From positions 1 to 45,961 of the forward strand of contig JAKMDW010000026.1 in assembly GCA_022426245.1 (NCBI GenBank): a stretch of DNA of 45,961 nucleotides, in the 5' to 3' direction. The notes below the pieces were generated by a model. It saw only the letters and a list, made by a program, of their open reading frames with translations, made no database searches and was not told the DNA's origin. Positions 18,316-26,496 of this stretch are shown one piece after another. Source of the DNA: Alphaproteobacteria bacterium (GTDB lineage Bacteria > Pseudomonadota > Alphaproteobacteria > RS24). Each line of letters opens with the position of its first letter. The stretch's first letter is position 1. Made by a program: the position numbers and the translations under genes.

Positions 18316-18933
18316 ATGCGTGACGTTTTTCAAGTTTATTTCAAGCATGGCACGGTGCAATTTTTATTCGCCGCGCTGTTTATTTGTGCCTATGCGGTCG
18401 AGGGATTAGCACTCTGGCAAAGCTGGCCGTGGATGCTGCTGGTCATCGCCAGCGCGCCGTTTTTTGAATGGGTGACGCATAAATATACGCTGCACCGCCC
18501 GCTCACCGATAAGCCGGGCTTTTGGCGTGATTATCAAATTCGACTGCATCATGGCCATCATCTGCATCCCGAGCGGCGCGACCTGCAATTTGCGCCGGTA
18601 AGCGGCATTATTATTATGTTCATTCAGCTTTATCTCAGCTATGCGCTGTTTACATGGTCGTGGAGCACGGCGCTTGTGCCGCTGCTCGCCTCAATAGCCT
18701 ATTATCTGATTTATGAATGGATACATTTGGCTCACCATACGCAAAGTTATAAGCCGATTTTCGGGTGGGGGCGAAGCTTGCGCGACGCGCATATGCGCCA
18801 TCATTTTCACAATGAAAATTATAATTGGGGCATCACAAACGGCTTTGGTGATGTTTTGCTCGGCACTTGGAAAAGCACTAGCGATGTCGATAAAAGCCCG
18901 ACGGCGAAAAAACTGTCCGGATATGAGGGCTAA
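18316..18933 (+). CDS. Fatty acid hydroxylase / sterol desaturase superfamily protein
   Basis: A 205-residue membrane di-iron protein. Histidine clusters typical of the superfamily are visible: THKYTLHR, LHHGHHLHP, HLAHHTQ and MRHHFHNENYNWG. Two or three hydrophobic segments lie near residues 10-50 and 95-130. GAGGAG precedes the ATG at 18316 by six bases; another ATG at 18310 is too close. It stands 31 bases after GH4 and abuts the next gene (TAA followed by ATG), so it is part of the operon. A lipid-modifying enzyme inside a sugar operon is unusual; it could act on the lipid part of a glycolipid, but that is speculation. Confidence 0.8.
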   Translation: MRDVFQVYFKHGTVQFLFAALFICAYAVEGLALWQSWPWMLLVIASAPFFEWVTHKYTLHRPLTDKPGFWRDYQIRLHHGHHLHPERRDLQFAPVSGIIIMFIQLYLSYALFTWSWSTALVPLLASIAYYLIYEWIHLAHHTQSYKPIFGWGRSLRDAHMRHHFHNENYNWGITNGFGDVLLGTWKSTSDVDKSPTAKKLSGYEG

Positions 18934-19998
18934 ATGAACGAGATTTCAATCGGTATTATTGGCGCCGGTATGATGGGCCAAGAGCATATTCAAAACTTCA
19001 ATCTGCTTGAGGGCGCACAAGTGACCGCGCTGGCCGATACGGATGCCGCGATGTTGGCAAAAGCCGCCGAGATGACAAACGGCACGCCGATGCAAAGCGA
19101 TGATTTCGAGACTTTACTGGGCGATAACGGACCCGATGTGCTGGTTATTTCCACTCCGAATTTCCATCACATAGATGTGCTGGAAACCGCGCTGGAAGCC
19201 GGTAAGCCGATTTTATGCGAAAAACCGCTATGCACGACGCTGGAGGATACGCAAAAAGTCATGCGCCGCGTCGGGCATCTTGATTTGATTTTTCAGGTTG
19301 GCATGGAATATCGCTTCAAGCCCGCACTGAACGAGATGATTAACCGCGTGCGGCGCGGCGATATCGGCCAAATTCAAATGCTATCGATTCGCGAACACCG
19401 TTTTCCTTTCTTACCCAAAGTCGGGGATTGGAACCGCTTTAACCGAAATACGGGCGGCACTTTGGTTGAAAAATGCTGTCACTTTTTCGACCTGATGCGT
19501 TTTATCATCGGCAGTGAACCGACCGGCGTTATTGCCTCAGCCGGGCAAAACGTCAATCACCTTGACGAAACCTATGGTGGCCAGACGCCTGATATTTGGG
19601 ACAATGGCTATGTTGTGTTTGATTTCGCCAATGGCGCCCGCGCCATGCTGGATTTATGCATGTTTGCCGAAGGCTCGCGCCATAGCGAAGAGCTCGCCGC
19701 GATTGGCGACAAAGCCAAAGTGGAATGCCTCTTGCCGCAAAATATTGTCACCCATGGCAACCGCGAAAACTGGCATGTGACCCAAGATGATATTCACGTG
19801 CCTGACGAGATTTTGAACGCCGGTTATCATTCGGGCGCGACCTATTACCAAAACAAGGCCTTTCTCGATGCCGTGCGCGGTGCGGCCGAGGTGCCGGTGA
19901 CCGCACTTGATGGTCACCGCGCCGTAGCGATGGGCGTGGCAGCGCAAATGGCCGCGGCAGAGAAACGCCGCATAGATATGACAGAGGTGGGGCTATGA
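18934..19998 (+). CDS. Gfo/Idh/MocA family oxidoreductase (candidate NAD-dependent glycosidase or sugar dehydrogenase)
   Basis: A 354-residue NAD(P)-dependent enzyme: Rossmann motif IIGAGMMG (8-15), catalytic motif CEKPL with Lys97, then the alpha/beta C-terminal domain with the NRNTGGTLVEKCCHF region. The family covers sugar and inositol dehydrogenases and also some NAD+-dependent glycosidases (GH109). NAD+-dependent sulfoquinovosidases (GH188) are, as I recall, mechanistically of this type. Because the next genes encode an aldo/keto reductase, an SsuD-like monooxygenase and a hexokinase, a role in releasing or oxidising a sulfosugar is a reasonable hypothesis. Its stop overlaps the next start (ATGA). 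The dehydrogenase alternative is equally compatible with sequence alone. Confidence 0.85.
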   Translation: MNEISIGIIGAGMMGQEHIQNFNLLEGAQVTALADTDAAMLAKAAEMTNGTPMQSDDFETLLGDNGPDVLVISTPNFHHIDVLETALEAGKPILCEKPLCTTLEDTQKVMRRVGHLDLIFQVGMEYRFKPALNEMINRVRRGDIGQIQMLSIREHRFPFLPKVGDWNRFNRNTGGTLVEKCCHFFDLMRFIIGSEPTGVIASAGQNVNHLDETYGGQTPDIWDNGYVVFDFANGARAMLDLCMFAEGSRHSEELAAIGDKAKVECLLPQNIVTHGNRENWHVTQDDIHVPDEILNAGYHSGATYYQNKAFLDAVRGAAEVPVTALDGHRAVAMGVAAQMAAAEKRRIDMTEVGL

Positions 19999-20909
19999 GT
20001 TTCGGAGACAGCGAAAATCTGGTCGACGGCAATGCCCGCAAAATCGGTGGCAAGGAAGTCGGCGCATTGGCATTTGGCTGCTGGCGCTTGGTTGGTGACG
20101 ATGTTGCAGACGCCACAGCGCGCATAGAGGTCGCGCTGGATAACGGATTAAACCTCATCGACAATGCCGATGTTTATGGCCTCGACTGGGGTGGGCAAGC
20201 ATTTGGCGAAAGTGAAACCCTACTCGGCAAAGTGCTCGCCGCCGCGCCGGCTTTGCGCGACCGTATGGTGCTGGCCAGCAAGGGCAGCATTATTCCCGGC
20301 ATTCCTTACGTCGCCAGTGCCGATTATCTGAACGCCGCAGTGGATGCCTCACTGACACGCCTGCAAAGCGAGCATATCGACCTATACCAAATCCACCGCC
20401 CCGACATGTTTACCCATCCCGCCGAAACAGCCGCCGCGCTGGACGGCTTGGTGCAGGCAGGTAAAATTGGCATGGTCGGGATATCAAATTACACACAAGC
20501 GCAAGAAGATGCGCTGCGCCAATTTATGAAAGCGCCGCTCGTCTCGTTGCAATCTGAATACTCACTGGCAGCACTCAACGTATTGCGCGACGGCACGCTC
20601 GATCGCTGCATGGCCGGCGACACGGCGTTTCTCGCCTGGTCACCGCTGGCCGGTGGCCGCTTGGTCAGCGGCGAGGGTTTGCGCCCCGAATTGATGCACA
20701 CAATCGATAGATTGGCAGCACGCGAGAATACCGACCGCGCAGGCATTGGGCTGGCCTTTGTGCTGGCGCACCCATCGCGTCCCATCGCCATTATCGGTTC
20801 GCAAAATGCCGCCCGCATTGAAACCGCAACCGAGGCACTATCCATGTCCTTGACGCGCCAAGACGTCTATGCGCTGATCGAGGCCGCCGAAGGCGTGCCC
20901 CTGCCCTAG
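19995..20909 (+). CDS. Aldo/keto reductase, YdhF-like (candidate 6-oxo-sugar reductase)
   Basis: A 304-residue NADPH-dependent carbonyl reductase. The catalytic tetrad is Asp56 and Tyr61 (IDNADVYG), Lys96 (LASKGS) and His134 (YQIHRPD). The overall pattern, including the end region PIAIIGSQNAARIE, resembles E. coli YdhF. It overlaps the preceding oxidoreductase by four bases and is 11 bases before the monooxygenase gene, so all are made together. In the known oxidative sulfoquinovose pathway of Agrobacterium an aldo/keto reductase (SmoB) reduces 6-oxo-glucose to glucose after desulfonation; this gene is in the right place for that role, but orthology to SmoB is not established here. Confidence 0.87.
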   Translation: MSFGDSENLVDGNARKIGGKEVGALAFGCWRLVGDDVADATARIEVALDNGLNLIDNADVYGLDWGGQAFGESETLLGKVLAAAPALRDRMVLASKGSIIPGIPYVASADYLNAAVDASLTRLQSEHIDLYQIHRPDMFTHPAETAAALDGLVQAGKIGMVGISNYTQAQEDALRQFMKAPLVSLQSEYSLAALNVLRDGTLDRCMAGDTAFLAWSPLAGGRLVSGEGLRPELMHTIDRLAARENTDRAGIGLAFVLAHPSRPIAIIGSQNAARIETATEALSMSLTRQDVYALIEAAEGVPLP

Positions 20910-20920
20910 AAAGAATAATT

Positions 20921-22000
20921 ATGAGCCAATATCCAAAAGCCGAAATCAGCTGGTTTTCAGCCCTTTGCGACGATGATTATCAGTTTCTCGGCGTCGAGGA
21001 CCCCAGCCTGAAAGCCAGTTGGCCGCATTGCCGCGATATCGCGCTAACGGCTGAGAAGAACGGCTTCGATAATATCCTGCTCCCCTCCGGTTATACGCTG
21101 GGTATGGACTCGATTGGTTTTGCCGGTGGCATTGCCCCGCTGCTGGAGAAGATGCGGCTGCTGGTGGCTGTGCGCTGCGGCGAAATGTGGGTGCCGCAAC
21201 TGGCGCGCCAACTGGCAACACTTGACCAGATGTTGGGCGGCCGCCTGACCATTAATATTATTTCTTCTGACCTGCCCGGCCAAACGCTTGACGGCGCACC
21301 GCGCTATCAGCGCACACGTGAGATAATGCAGTCACTGCGCAAATTCTTGAATGGCGAGGCGGTGCAGCTTGATGGCGAGCATATCCGCTTGGATTTAGAG
21401 GCGCCGCGCATGCAAACCGTATCGGGCAAATGCCCGCCTTTTTATTTTGGTGGCCTGTCACCTGCGGCGCGTGATGTGGCGGCTGAGGAGGCCGATGTCT
21501 TTCTCATGTGGCCGGACACGATGGATAAGGTCAGCGATATTTTGGACGATATGCGGCAACGGGCGGCAGGCTATAATCGCACATTGAAATTCGGTTATCG
21601 CGCGCATGTGATTGTTCGCGAAACCGAAGAAGAGGCGCGCGCCGCCGCCGACAAGCTCATCAGCAGGCTTGATGATGGGGTTGGCGAAGCGATACGCAAT
21701 CGCTCGCTCGATAGCGCATCCTATGGGGTTCGACGACAGGCCGAAATGCGAGACGCGGCCAATGCTGCCGGTTCGGGCGACTATGTCGAGGATAATTTAT
21801 GGACCGGTGTAGGGCGTGCACGCTCAGGCTGCGGGGCGGCAATCGTCGGCGACCCGACCCAAGTTTTAGCCAAACTCAACGCCTATCGCGACCTCGGCAT
21901 CGAAGCCTTTATCCTGTCCGGTTATCCGCACACGGACGAGTGCGATTTATTCGGCAAATATGTGCTGCCAAAACTTGACCACGGGCCGTTGGAAATCTGA
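20921..22000 (+). CDS. SsuD-like FMNH2-dependent monooxygenase (candidate sulfosugar desulfonase)
   Basis: A luciferase-like flavin monooxygenase of 359 residues that aligns along its length with alkanesulfonate monooxygenase SsuD (E. coli, about 380 residues, from memory). Residues I know as sulfonate or active-site ligands in SsuD (Trp196, Arg226, His228, Arg297, Tyr331) have counterparts Trp197 (FLMWPD), Arg227 and His229 (GYRAHVIVRE), Arg301 (GRARSGCG) and Tyr335 (LSGYPH). SsuD Cys54 is replaced by Leu. Such enzymes split a C-S bond with O2 and reduced FMN to give an aldehyde and sulfite, and need a flavin reductase, which is not in the window. Context with an aldo/keto reductase and a hexokinase suggests a sulfonated sugar. 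The stop overlaps the next start (TGATG). Confidence 0.88.
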   Translation: MSQYPKAEISWFSALCDDDYQFLGVEDPSLKASWPHCRDIALTAEKNGFDNILLPSGYTLGMDSIGFAGGIAPLLEKMRLLVAVRCGEMWVPQLARQLATLDQMLGGRLTINIISSDLPGQTLDGAPRYQRTREIMQSLRKFLNGEAVQLDGEHIRLDLEAPRMQTVSGKCPPFYFGGLSPAARDVAAEEADVFLMWPDTMDKVSDILDDMRQRAAGYNRTLKFGYRAHVIVRETEEEARAAADKLISRLDDGVGEAIRNRSLDSASYGVRRQAEMRDAANAAGSGDYVEDNLWTGVGRARSGCGAAIVGDPTQVLAKLNAYRDLGIEAFILSGYPHTDECDLFGKYVLPKLDHGPLEI

Positions 22001-22890
22001 TGCGCTTTGGCCTCGACCTCGGCGGCACCAAAATGGAAGCCGCTTTGCTTGATGATGCAGGCGCAATTATCTGGCGCGAGCGTCGCCCGACACCGGCTGA
22101 AAATTATGATGCCATTCTTGATGTCATTGCGGGGCTGGTTGCCAAAGCACAAGATGAAACCGGTGACACGCCCTCTATCGGTATCGCTATGCCCGGTTCG
22201 CTGTCACCGAAAACCGGATTGGTTCGCAACTCCAACACGCAATGCCTGAATGGCCAGCCGATGAAACAGGATTTGGAAACCAAGCTCGGTCGCGAGGTGC
22301 GGCTCGCCAATGATGCAAATTGTTTTGCTTTATCTGAGGCCGTCGACGGCGCCGGTGCCGGCGCGCAATCGGTTTTTGGCGTGATTTTCGGCACAGGTTG
22401 CGGCGGTGGCTTGGTGTTTGACGGCCAATTACAAAACGGCGCAAACGGCATTGGCGGCGAATGGGGGCACAACCCGTTGGCCGCAATGCGGCCCGATGAA
22501 GTGCCCGGTCCAGATTGTTATTGCGGCCGACAAGGCTGCAATGAGACTTGGATTTCCGGCTCAGGATTTGCCCGCGACCATGAATATGTGACCGGCGAAA
22601 AACGGACGGCAGAGGAAATTATTGCCAGCGATAGCGATGCCGCCAAAGCGAGCTTTGAGCGCTTATGTGACCGCATGGCGCGCGCGCTTGGCGCGGTCAT
22701 CAATCTGGTTGATCCGGAAGTGATTGTGCTGGGCGGCGGCCTGTCTAATGTCGACGCACTTTACACGCGCATCCCCGACATATGGAACGCTTATATTTTC
22801 TCGGACATTATTGAGACCCAATTACTGCCCAATAAACATGGCGACGCCAGCGGTGTGCGCGGCGCCGCTTGGTTATGGCCGGTCAAATAG
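22000..22890 (+). CDS. ROK family hexokinase, Mak (manno/fructokinase)-like
   Basis: An ATP-dependent sugar kinase of 296 residues. Phosphate loop LDLGGTK at 6-11, catalytic base Asp105 in ANDANCF, sugar-binding GEWGHNPL with His157, and the ROK zinc site C-Y-C-G-x2-G-C (Cys173, Cys175, Cys180). The stretch from GEWGHNPL to the end SGVRGAAWLWP closely resembles E. coli Mak, which phosphorylates fructose and mannose and more weakly glucose. It ends the operon and is coupled to the monooxygenase gene by a one-base overlap. Its job is probably to trap a free hexose made by the upstream enzymes as the 6-phosphate. Confidence 0.9.
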   Translation: MRFGLDLGGTKMEAALLDDAGAIIWRERRPTPAENYDAILDVIAGLVAKAQDETGDTPSIGIAMPGSLSPKTGLVRNSNTQCLNGQPMKQDLETKLGREVRLANDANCFALSEAVDGAGAGAQSVFGVIFGTGCGGGLVFDGQLQNGANGIGGEWGHNPLAAMRPDEVPGPDCYCGRQGCNETWISGSGFARDHEYVTGEKRTAEEIIASDSDAAKASFERLCDRMARALGAVINLVDPEVIVLGGGLSNVDALYTRIPDIWNAYIFSDIIETQLLPNKHGDASGVRGAAWLWPVK

Positions 22891-22900
22891 AGCCTAAAGG

Positions 22901-24727
22901 CTAGAGCCGCACATCATTATTGTCGATTTTGACCTGCACTTCAGCGGTTATCGGCTCAACGTCATCAGCACCACGCGCCAGTAAATAAAGCGGGTCATCA
23001 ACCTCATCGACTTTATAGGCTGCATTTTTCAACTTCGTTTTCTGAAACTTAAATGTGCCGGTCACATCAACTTTTTGGCCAATGCGGATAAAGCGGGGCA
23101 CGGCATAGCCCGGCAGATTGTCGCGCATATGCGCCGCCAAACCACCTAAATCAAGCTTGCCGGCTTCTTTCTGCGTTAAATATAACATGCCGCAGCGGCC
23201 ATCGCGGCCCGGCACGGTAACACCATAAACAACCGCATCTTCAATTTCAGGCCATTTCATAATCACGCTCTCGACCTCGGTCGTCGCAACGTTTTCACCC
23301 TGCCAGCGGAATGTATCGCCAATGCGGTCACCAAATTGAATATGACCGTGTTTTTGCAAAATGACGAGATCCCCTGAATTGAACCAGGCATCGCCTTTTT
23401 CAAACACATCGCGCAGGATTTTCTTTTCACTGGATTGTGCGTCCGTATAGCCGTCAAATGGGTTTTGCTCGGTAATGCGCATAATCAGCAATCCGGTTCC
23501 ACCAACCGACATGCTTTTCATGAAATCGCCTTCGCCGCGCACCGGTTCGTCTTCATCGACATCATATTGAATGACGTCCCACGCACTGCCATATTGCGGC
23601 GACCAGCCGACGGTTTTGTCGAAATTAAAGATATTCACGAAACCGGTATTACCCTCAGATGCGCCATAAAACTCATGCACGCGACCAATGCCAAAACGGT
23701 TTTTGAACTCCATCCAAATATCCGGGCGTAGGCCATTGCCCAAAACGCGGGTTACATTATGCGCCTTATCGCTTTCGCGTTCCGGTTGAGCCAACAAATA
23801 ACGCAGTAACTCACCGATATAAATCGCTGCCGTCGCCTCAAATTTAATGCAATCTTCCCAGAACTGACTGGCCGAGAATTTGCGGCGCAGCGCCAATGTC
23901 GCGCCGCTGGACAAACATGAGCCGAGGCCGACGACCAGCGCATTTGAGTGATAAAGCGGCAGCGCACAATAATATGTATCCTCCGGTTTCAGCGTCATCA
24001 CATTGACACCGAACTGGGTTCCGGCGCGGAACACTTTCATATGCGTTGTGATACTGGCTTTCGGCAAACCGGTTGTGCCCGACGTAAAGATGTAAAAAAT
24101 CGGTGTGCCCAATTTCAACGGTTGTTCCGGCAAAATATTGTTATCAGCTTGCCCGGCAATTTCTGCCATCAGGTTTTTATAATCACCCGGTGCTGATGGG
24201 TTATCGCCATCCGCAATAAAGAGCAGCTTGTCGCTGTGCTGCTCGTCAACCACATCGGCAACGGTTTCCATATTACTGAGACATTCCGCACCAACGACAA
24301 TTAAAGTCGGCTCAATGAGGCGAAGGCTATGGGCCAAAGCCTCATTGGTCTGACCCGTATTGACCATGCCGGCCACGGCACCGATTTTTAGACACCCAGC
24401 CGTCGCAAATAAAAGCTCAGGGCGGTTTTCAATATTCAGCGCAATTTTGTCGCCAAATTTGACCCCGCGAGCCCGAAAATAATGCGCCATTTGATTGGCT
24501 TTTCGGTTGAATTCCACCCAGCTGATCTGTTGGTCTTCAAACTTAATGGCAATCGCGTCCGGACGCTCCGAGGCATGACGCTCGAGGAAATCAATAATCG
24601 ATACCTCATCCTCCATGCGCGAGTTCAGCAAGGATTTCAAATTGCCGATTGAACCCGGCCGCGCCAGAAACTTCAGGAAGCGGAACAGGTATTTCCCGGT
24701 GGTGATTTTTTGCTCTTGAAACGCCAT
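22901..24727 (-). CDS. Long-chain acyl-CoA synthetase, FATP/SLC27-like
   Basis: An AMP-forming ligase of 608 residues activating long or very long chain fatty acids to CoA esters. The ATP/AMP signature is YIFTSGTTGLPKASI, followed by the FATP-type region EFYGASEGNTG and the GDLV / GDRIGDTFRWQGENVATTEVE segment of the C-terminal domain. The N-terminus has no transmembrane helix but contains a basic hydrophobic stretch, so loose membrane association is likely. It is the last gene of a minus-strand group that includes a GST 28 bases upstream, and it converges on the ROK kinase with 10 bases between the stops. It may feed fatty acids into beta-oxidation. Confidence 0.9.
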   Translation of the reverse strand: MAFQEQKITTGKYLFRFLKFLARPGSIGNLKSLLNSRMEDEVSIIDFLERHASERPDAIAIKFEDQQISWVEFNRKANQMAHYFRARGVKFGDKIALNIENRPELLFATAGCLKIGAVAGMVNTGQTNEALAHSLRLIEPTLIVVGAECLSNMETVADVVDEQHSDKLLFIADGDNPSAPGDYKNLMAEIAGQADNNILPEQPLKLGTPIFYIFTSGTTGLPKASITTHMKVFRAGTQFGVNVMTLKPEDTYYCALPLYHSNALVVGLGSCLSSGATLALRRKFSASQFWEDCIKFEATAAIYIGELLRYLLAQPERESDKAHNVTRVLGNGLRPDIWMEFKNRFGIGRVHEFYGASEGNTGFVNIFNFDKTVGWSPQYGSAWDVIQYDVDEDEPVRGEGDFMKSMSVGGTGLLIMRITEQNPFDGYTDAQSSEKKILRDVFEKGDAWFNSGDLVILQKHGHIQFGDRIGDTFRWQGENVATTEVESVIMKWPEIEDAVVYGVTVPGRDGRCGMLYLTQKEAGKLDLGGLAAHMRDNLPGYAVPRFIRIGQKVDVTGTFKFQKTKLKNAAYKVDEVDDPLYLLARGADDVEPITAEVQVKIDNNDVRL

Positions 24728-24755
24728 AAACGGTAAAGCCTTTTCTTGTCGTCAG

Positions 24756-25373
24756 TTAAACAGTGTCAAATGAGAAGGCTTTTTGCAAAGCCGGTCGTGC
24801 TTTCAGCCGCTCAATATACGCCATCAGATTGGGGTGGTCTTCGTTTACAATGCCCATGCGCTGCGACATCATAATGGCATGACCTATCATGGTGTCGGCA
24901 GCGGTGAAATCACCGGCCACATAATCTTTGCCGGCCATATCATCTTCCAATGGTTGCACAGCCCGCGCCAGCAAGCGCTGCGCTTGGCCCAATGCCGTTT
25001 CGTCGCGGCGCTCCGGCGGCAGCAAAATCGTATGCACGACGATTGTGTTAATTGGTGGCATAATCATGCCCTCGCAATAATGGAACCATTGCAGATATTT
25101 CGGATAATTCGGCGCATCGGGTGACGGCTTCAGACCACCGTTTTTGTGACGCTCCAAAATATATTCGGCAATCGCACCGGATTCCCAAATCGTGATATCG
25201 TCATCTTCCAACACCGGAATGCGACCCAAGGGATGGCGCGCGCGATGCGCGTCTGATTTCAGATCCTTCGGATGAAAATCCATCCGATTTAATTCATATT
25301 CCAGCCCTAATTCTTCAAGCAGCCATAATGTTCGCACAGCGCGCGAATTTGGGGCAAAGTGTAATGTCAGCAT
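24756..25373 (-). CDS. Glutathione S-transferase
   Basis: A 205-residue cytosolic GST. The thioredoxin-like N-domain (about 1-80) starts with LHFAPNSRAVRTLWLLEELG, with the ESGAI motif that holds the glutathione gamma-glutamyl group near residue 65 (IWESGAIAEYI). The helical C-domain contains the conserved N-capping-type segment FTAADTMIGH. AGGGAG lies at good distance before the ATG. It is between the AlkB-like gene (66-base gap) and the acyl-CoA synthetase (28-base gap). The substrate is unknown; detoxification of reactive electrophiles is the general role. Confidence 0.9.
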   Translation of the reverse strand: MLTLHFAPNSRAVRTLWLLEELGLEYELNRMDFHPKDLKSDAHRARHPLGRIPVLEDDDITIWESGAIAEYILERHKNGGLKPSPDAPNYPKYLQWFHYCEGMIMPPINTIVVHTILLPPERRDETALGQAQRLLARAVQPLEDDMAGKDYVAGDFTAADTMIGHAIMMSQRMGIVNEDHPNLMAYIERLKARPALQKAFSFDTV

Positions 25374-25439
25374 GGTTTAAACTCCCTAATTTGGCCGAAT
25401 TTTGACAGTATCGGTGCCACAAGTCCAGTAAAACAGAAG

Positions 25440-26039
25440 CTATTCGGAAATTGTTCTAAAGGTCAGATTAATGCGCGCGCCGGTCGCGCGCTTCATCACC
25501 GGCAGGCTATGTTCCCAATGGGTTTGGGTCGCGCCACGCATGACCAACAGGCTGCCATGCGCCAGCAAAACCTCTGCTTTCTCCTTATCGGCCTTATGGC
25601 GGAAAACGAAACGCCGTGCTTCGCCCAAACTCACAGAGGCAATCGCCCCATTGGGAAGCAATTCTTTTTCATCATCGGCGTGCCAGGCCATGCCCTCCTC
25701 GCCCGAATGATAAAGATTGAGCAAACAGCAATTAAAACTATCGCCGCTCTCAGCCTCCACCATTGCTTTCAATTTCTGCAGTGATGGCGTCCAAGGCAGG
25801 GCCGTTTTGGTGTTGCGCGAATAGGTATATTGGAACGGCTTATCGCCATGCCACGCCACTTCGCGGTGGGTAATAATTTCGCGGCCATATAATGTCACGC
25901 GGTCATGCTGCCACGCCACCTCATCCATCAGCGCAGCGAACAGCCTGTCGGCTTCCTCAACCGAACACAGCGCGCCAAAATAAACCGCCTCGCCATCGCG
26001 CGGCAGAAGATTTCGGCTTTGCGGGTTGAATAAGTCCAT
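25440..26039 (-). CDS. AlkB-like 2-oxoglutarate/Fe(II) dioxygenase (DNA/RNA alkylation repair)
   Basis: A 199-residue dioxygenase of the ALKBH2/3-like branch of the AlkB family, which removes methyl lesions from nucleic acid bases by oxidative demethylation. The iron ligands are His120 and Asp122 (MAWHADDE) and His177 (WEHSLP). The 2-oxoglutarate-binding motif RxNxTFR is at 189-195. Not related to the alkane hydroxylase of the same name. The start overlaps the stop of the upstream membrane protein gene (TAATG), so expression is coupled. No Ada-type regulator is adjacent. Confidence 0.92.
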   Translation of the reverse strand: MDLFNPQSRNLLPRDGEAVYFGALCSVEEADRLFAALMDEVAWQHDRVTLYGREIITHREVAWHGDKPFQYTYSRNTKTALPWTPSLQKLKAMVEAESGDSFNCCLLNLYHSGEEGMAWHADDEKELLPNGAIASVSLGEARRFVFRHKADKEKAEVLLAHGSLLVMRGATQTHWEHSLPVMKRATGARINLTFRTISE

Positions 26040-26470
26040 TACTCAGATTTGGCGCGCGCCCCGTAAATGGCAATCACGCAGAGCACCAGTAAAATCATCG
26101 CGCCATAAAAGCCCAGCGGCATGTGTTCGGCACCGGTCGGTTTAATCGCCCGGCCCAGCAGAAGAAGGCCTTTTTCGACAATCGCCAGACACAGAAAAAG
26201 CAGGGTAAAATTGCGGTGACGCAAAACAATGAGCGCCAAAACCAAACCCCAAACCATCTGTGTCGCACCGAGCCGAGCCGCCATGGCAATCATTTGCAGA
26301 CCGCCATCATGCGCCAGGTCGAGGCCGGCAATGCTTATCAGCCCGCTATCGGGCAGCAGCACATGCAATGTGCCGCCGATGAGCGTTTGCAAAGCGACCA
26401 GCGCCAAAGGGATAACCGCCCAAACGGCACCCTGATATTGGTCATTGGTCGGGGGCGGCAAAATTTTCAT
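26039..26470 (-). CDS. Four-helix membrane protein of unknown function
   Basis: A 143-residue hydrophobic protein with four likely membrane segments (about 16-37, 60-82, 85-107 and 118-137) and short loops. I recognise no family motif. It lies 26 bases after the DadA-like gene and overlaps the AlkB-like gene by one base, so it is probably cotranscribed with both. The many hydrophobic residues and clean frame support a real gene. Confidence 0.7.
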   Translation of the reverse strand: MKILPPPTNDQYQGAVWAVIPLALVALQTLIGGTLHVLLPDSGLISIAGLDLAHDGGLQMIAMAARLGATQMVWGLVLALIVLRHRNFTLLFLCLAIVEKGLLLLGRAIKPTGAEHMPLGFYGAMILLVLCVIAIYGARAKSE

Positions 26471-26496
26471 GCATGAAGCCTAGCTGCATGGCACAG

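Noticed and set aside
22891-22902. AGCC-TAAA-GGCT as terminator between the ROK kinase and acyl-CoA synthetase genes
   Set aside because: Only four base pairs and no clear T-run on either strand.
25440-26039. Alkane 1-monooxygenase AlkB, given CYP153 and desaturase in the window
   Set aside because: The protein has the HxD...H and RxNxTFR motifs of the 2-oxoglutarate repair dioxygenase, no membrane helices and no alkane hydroxylase histidine boxes.
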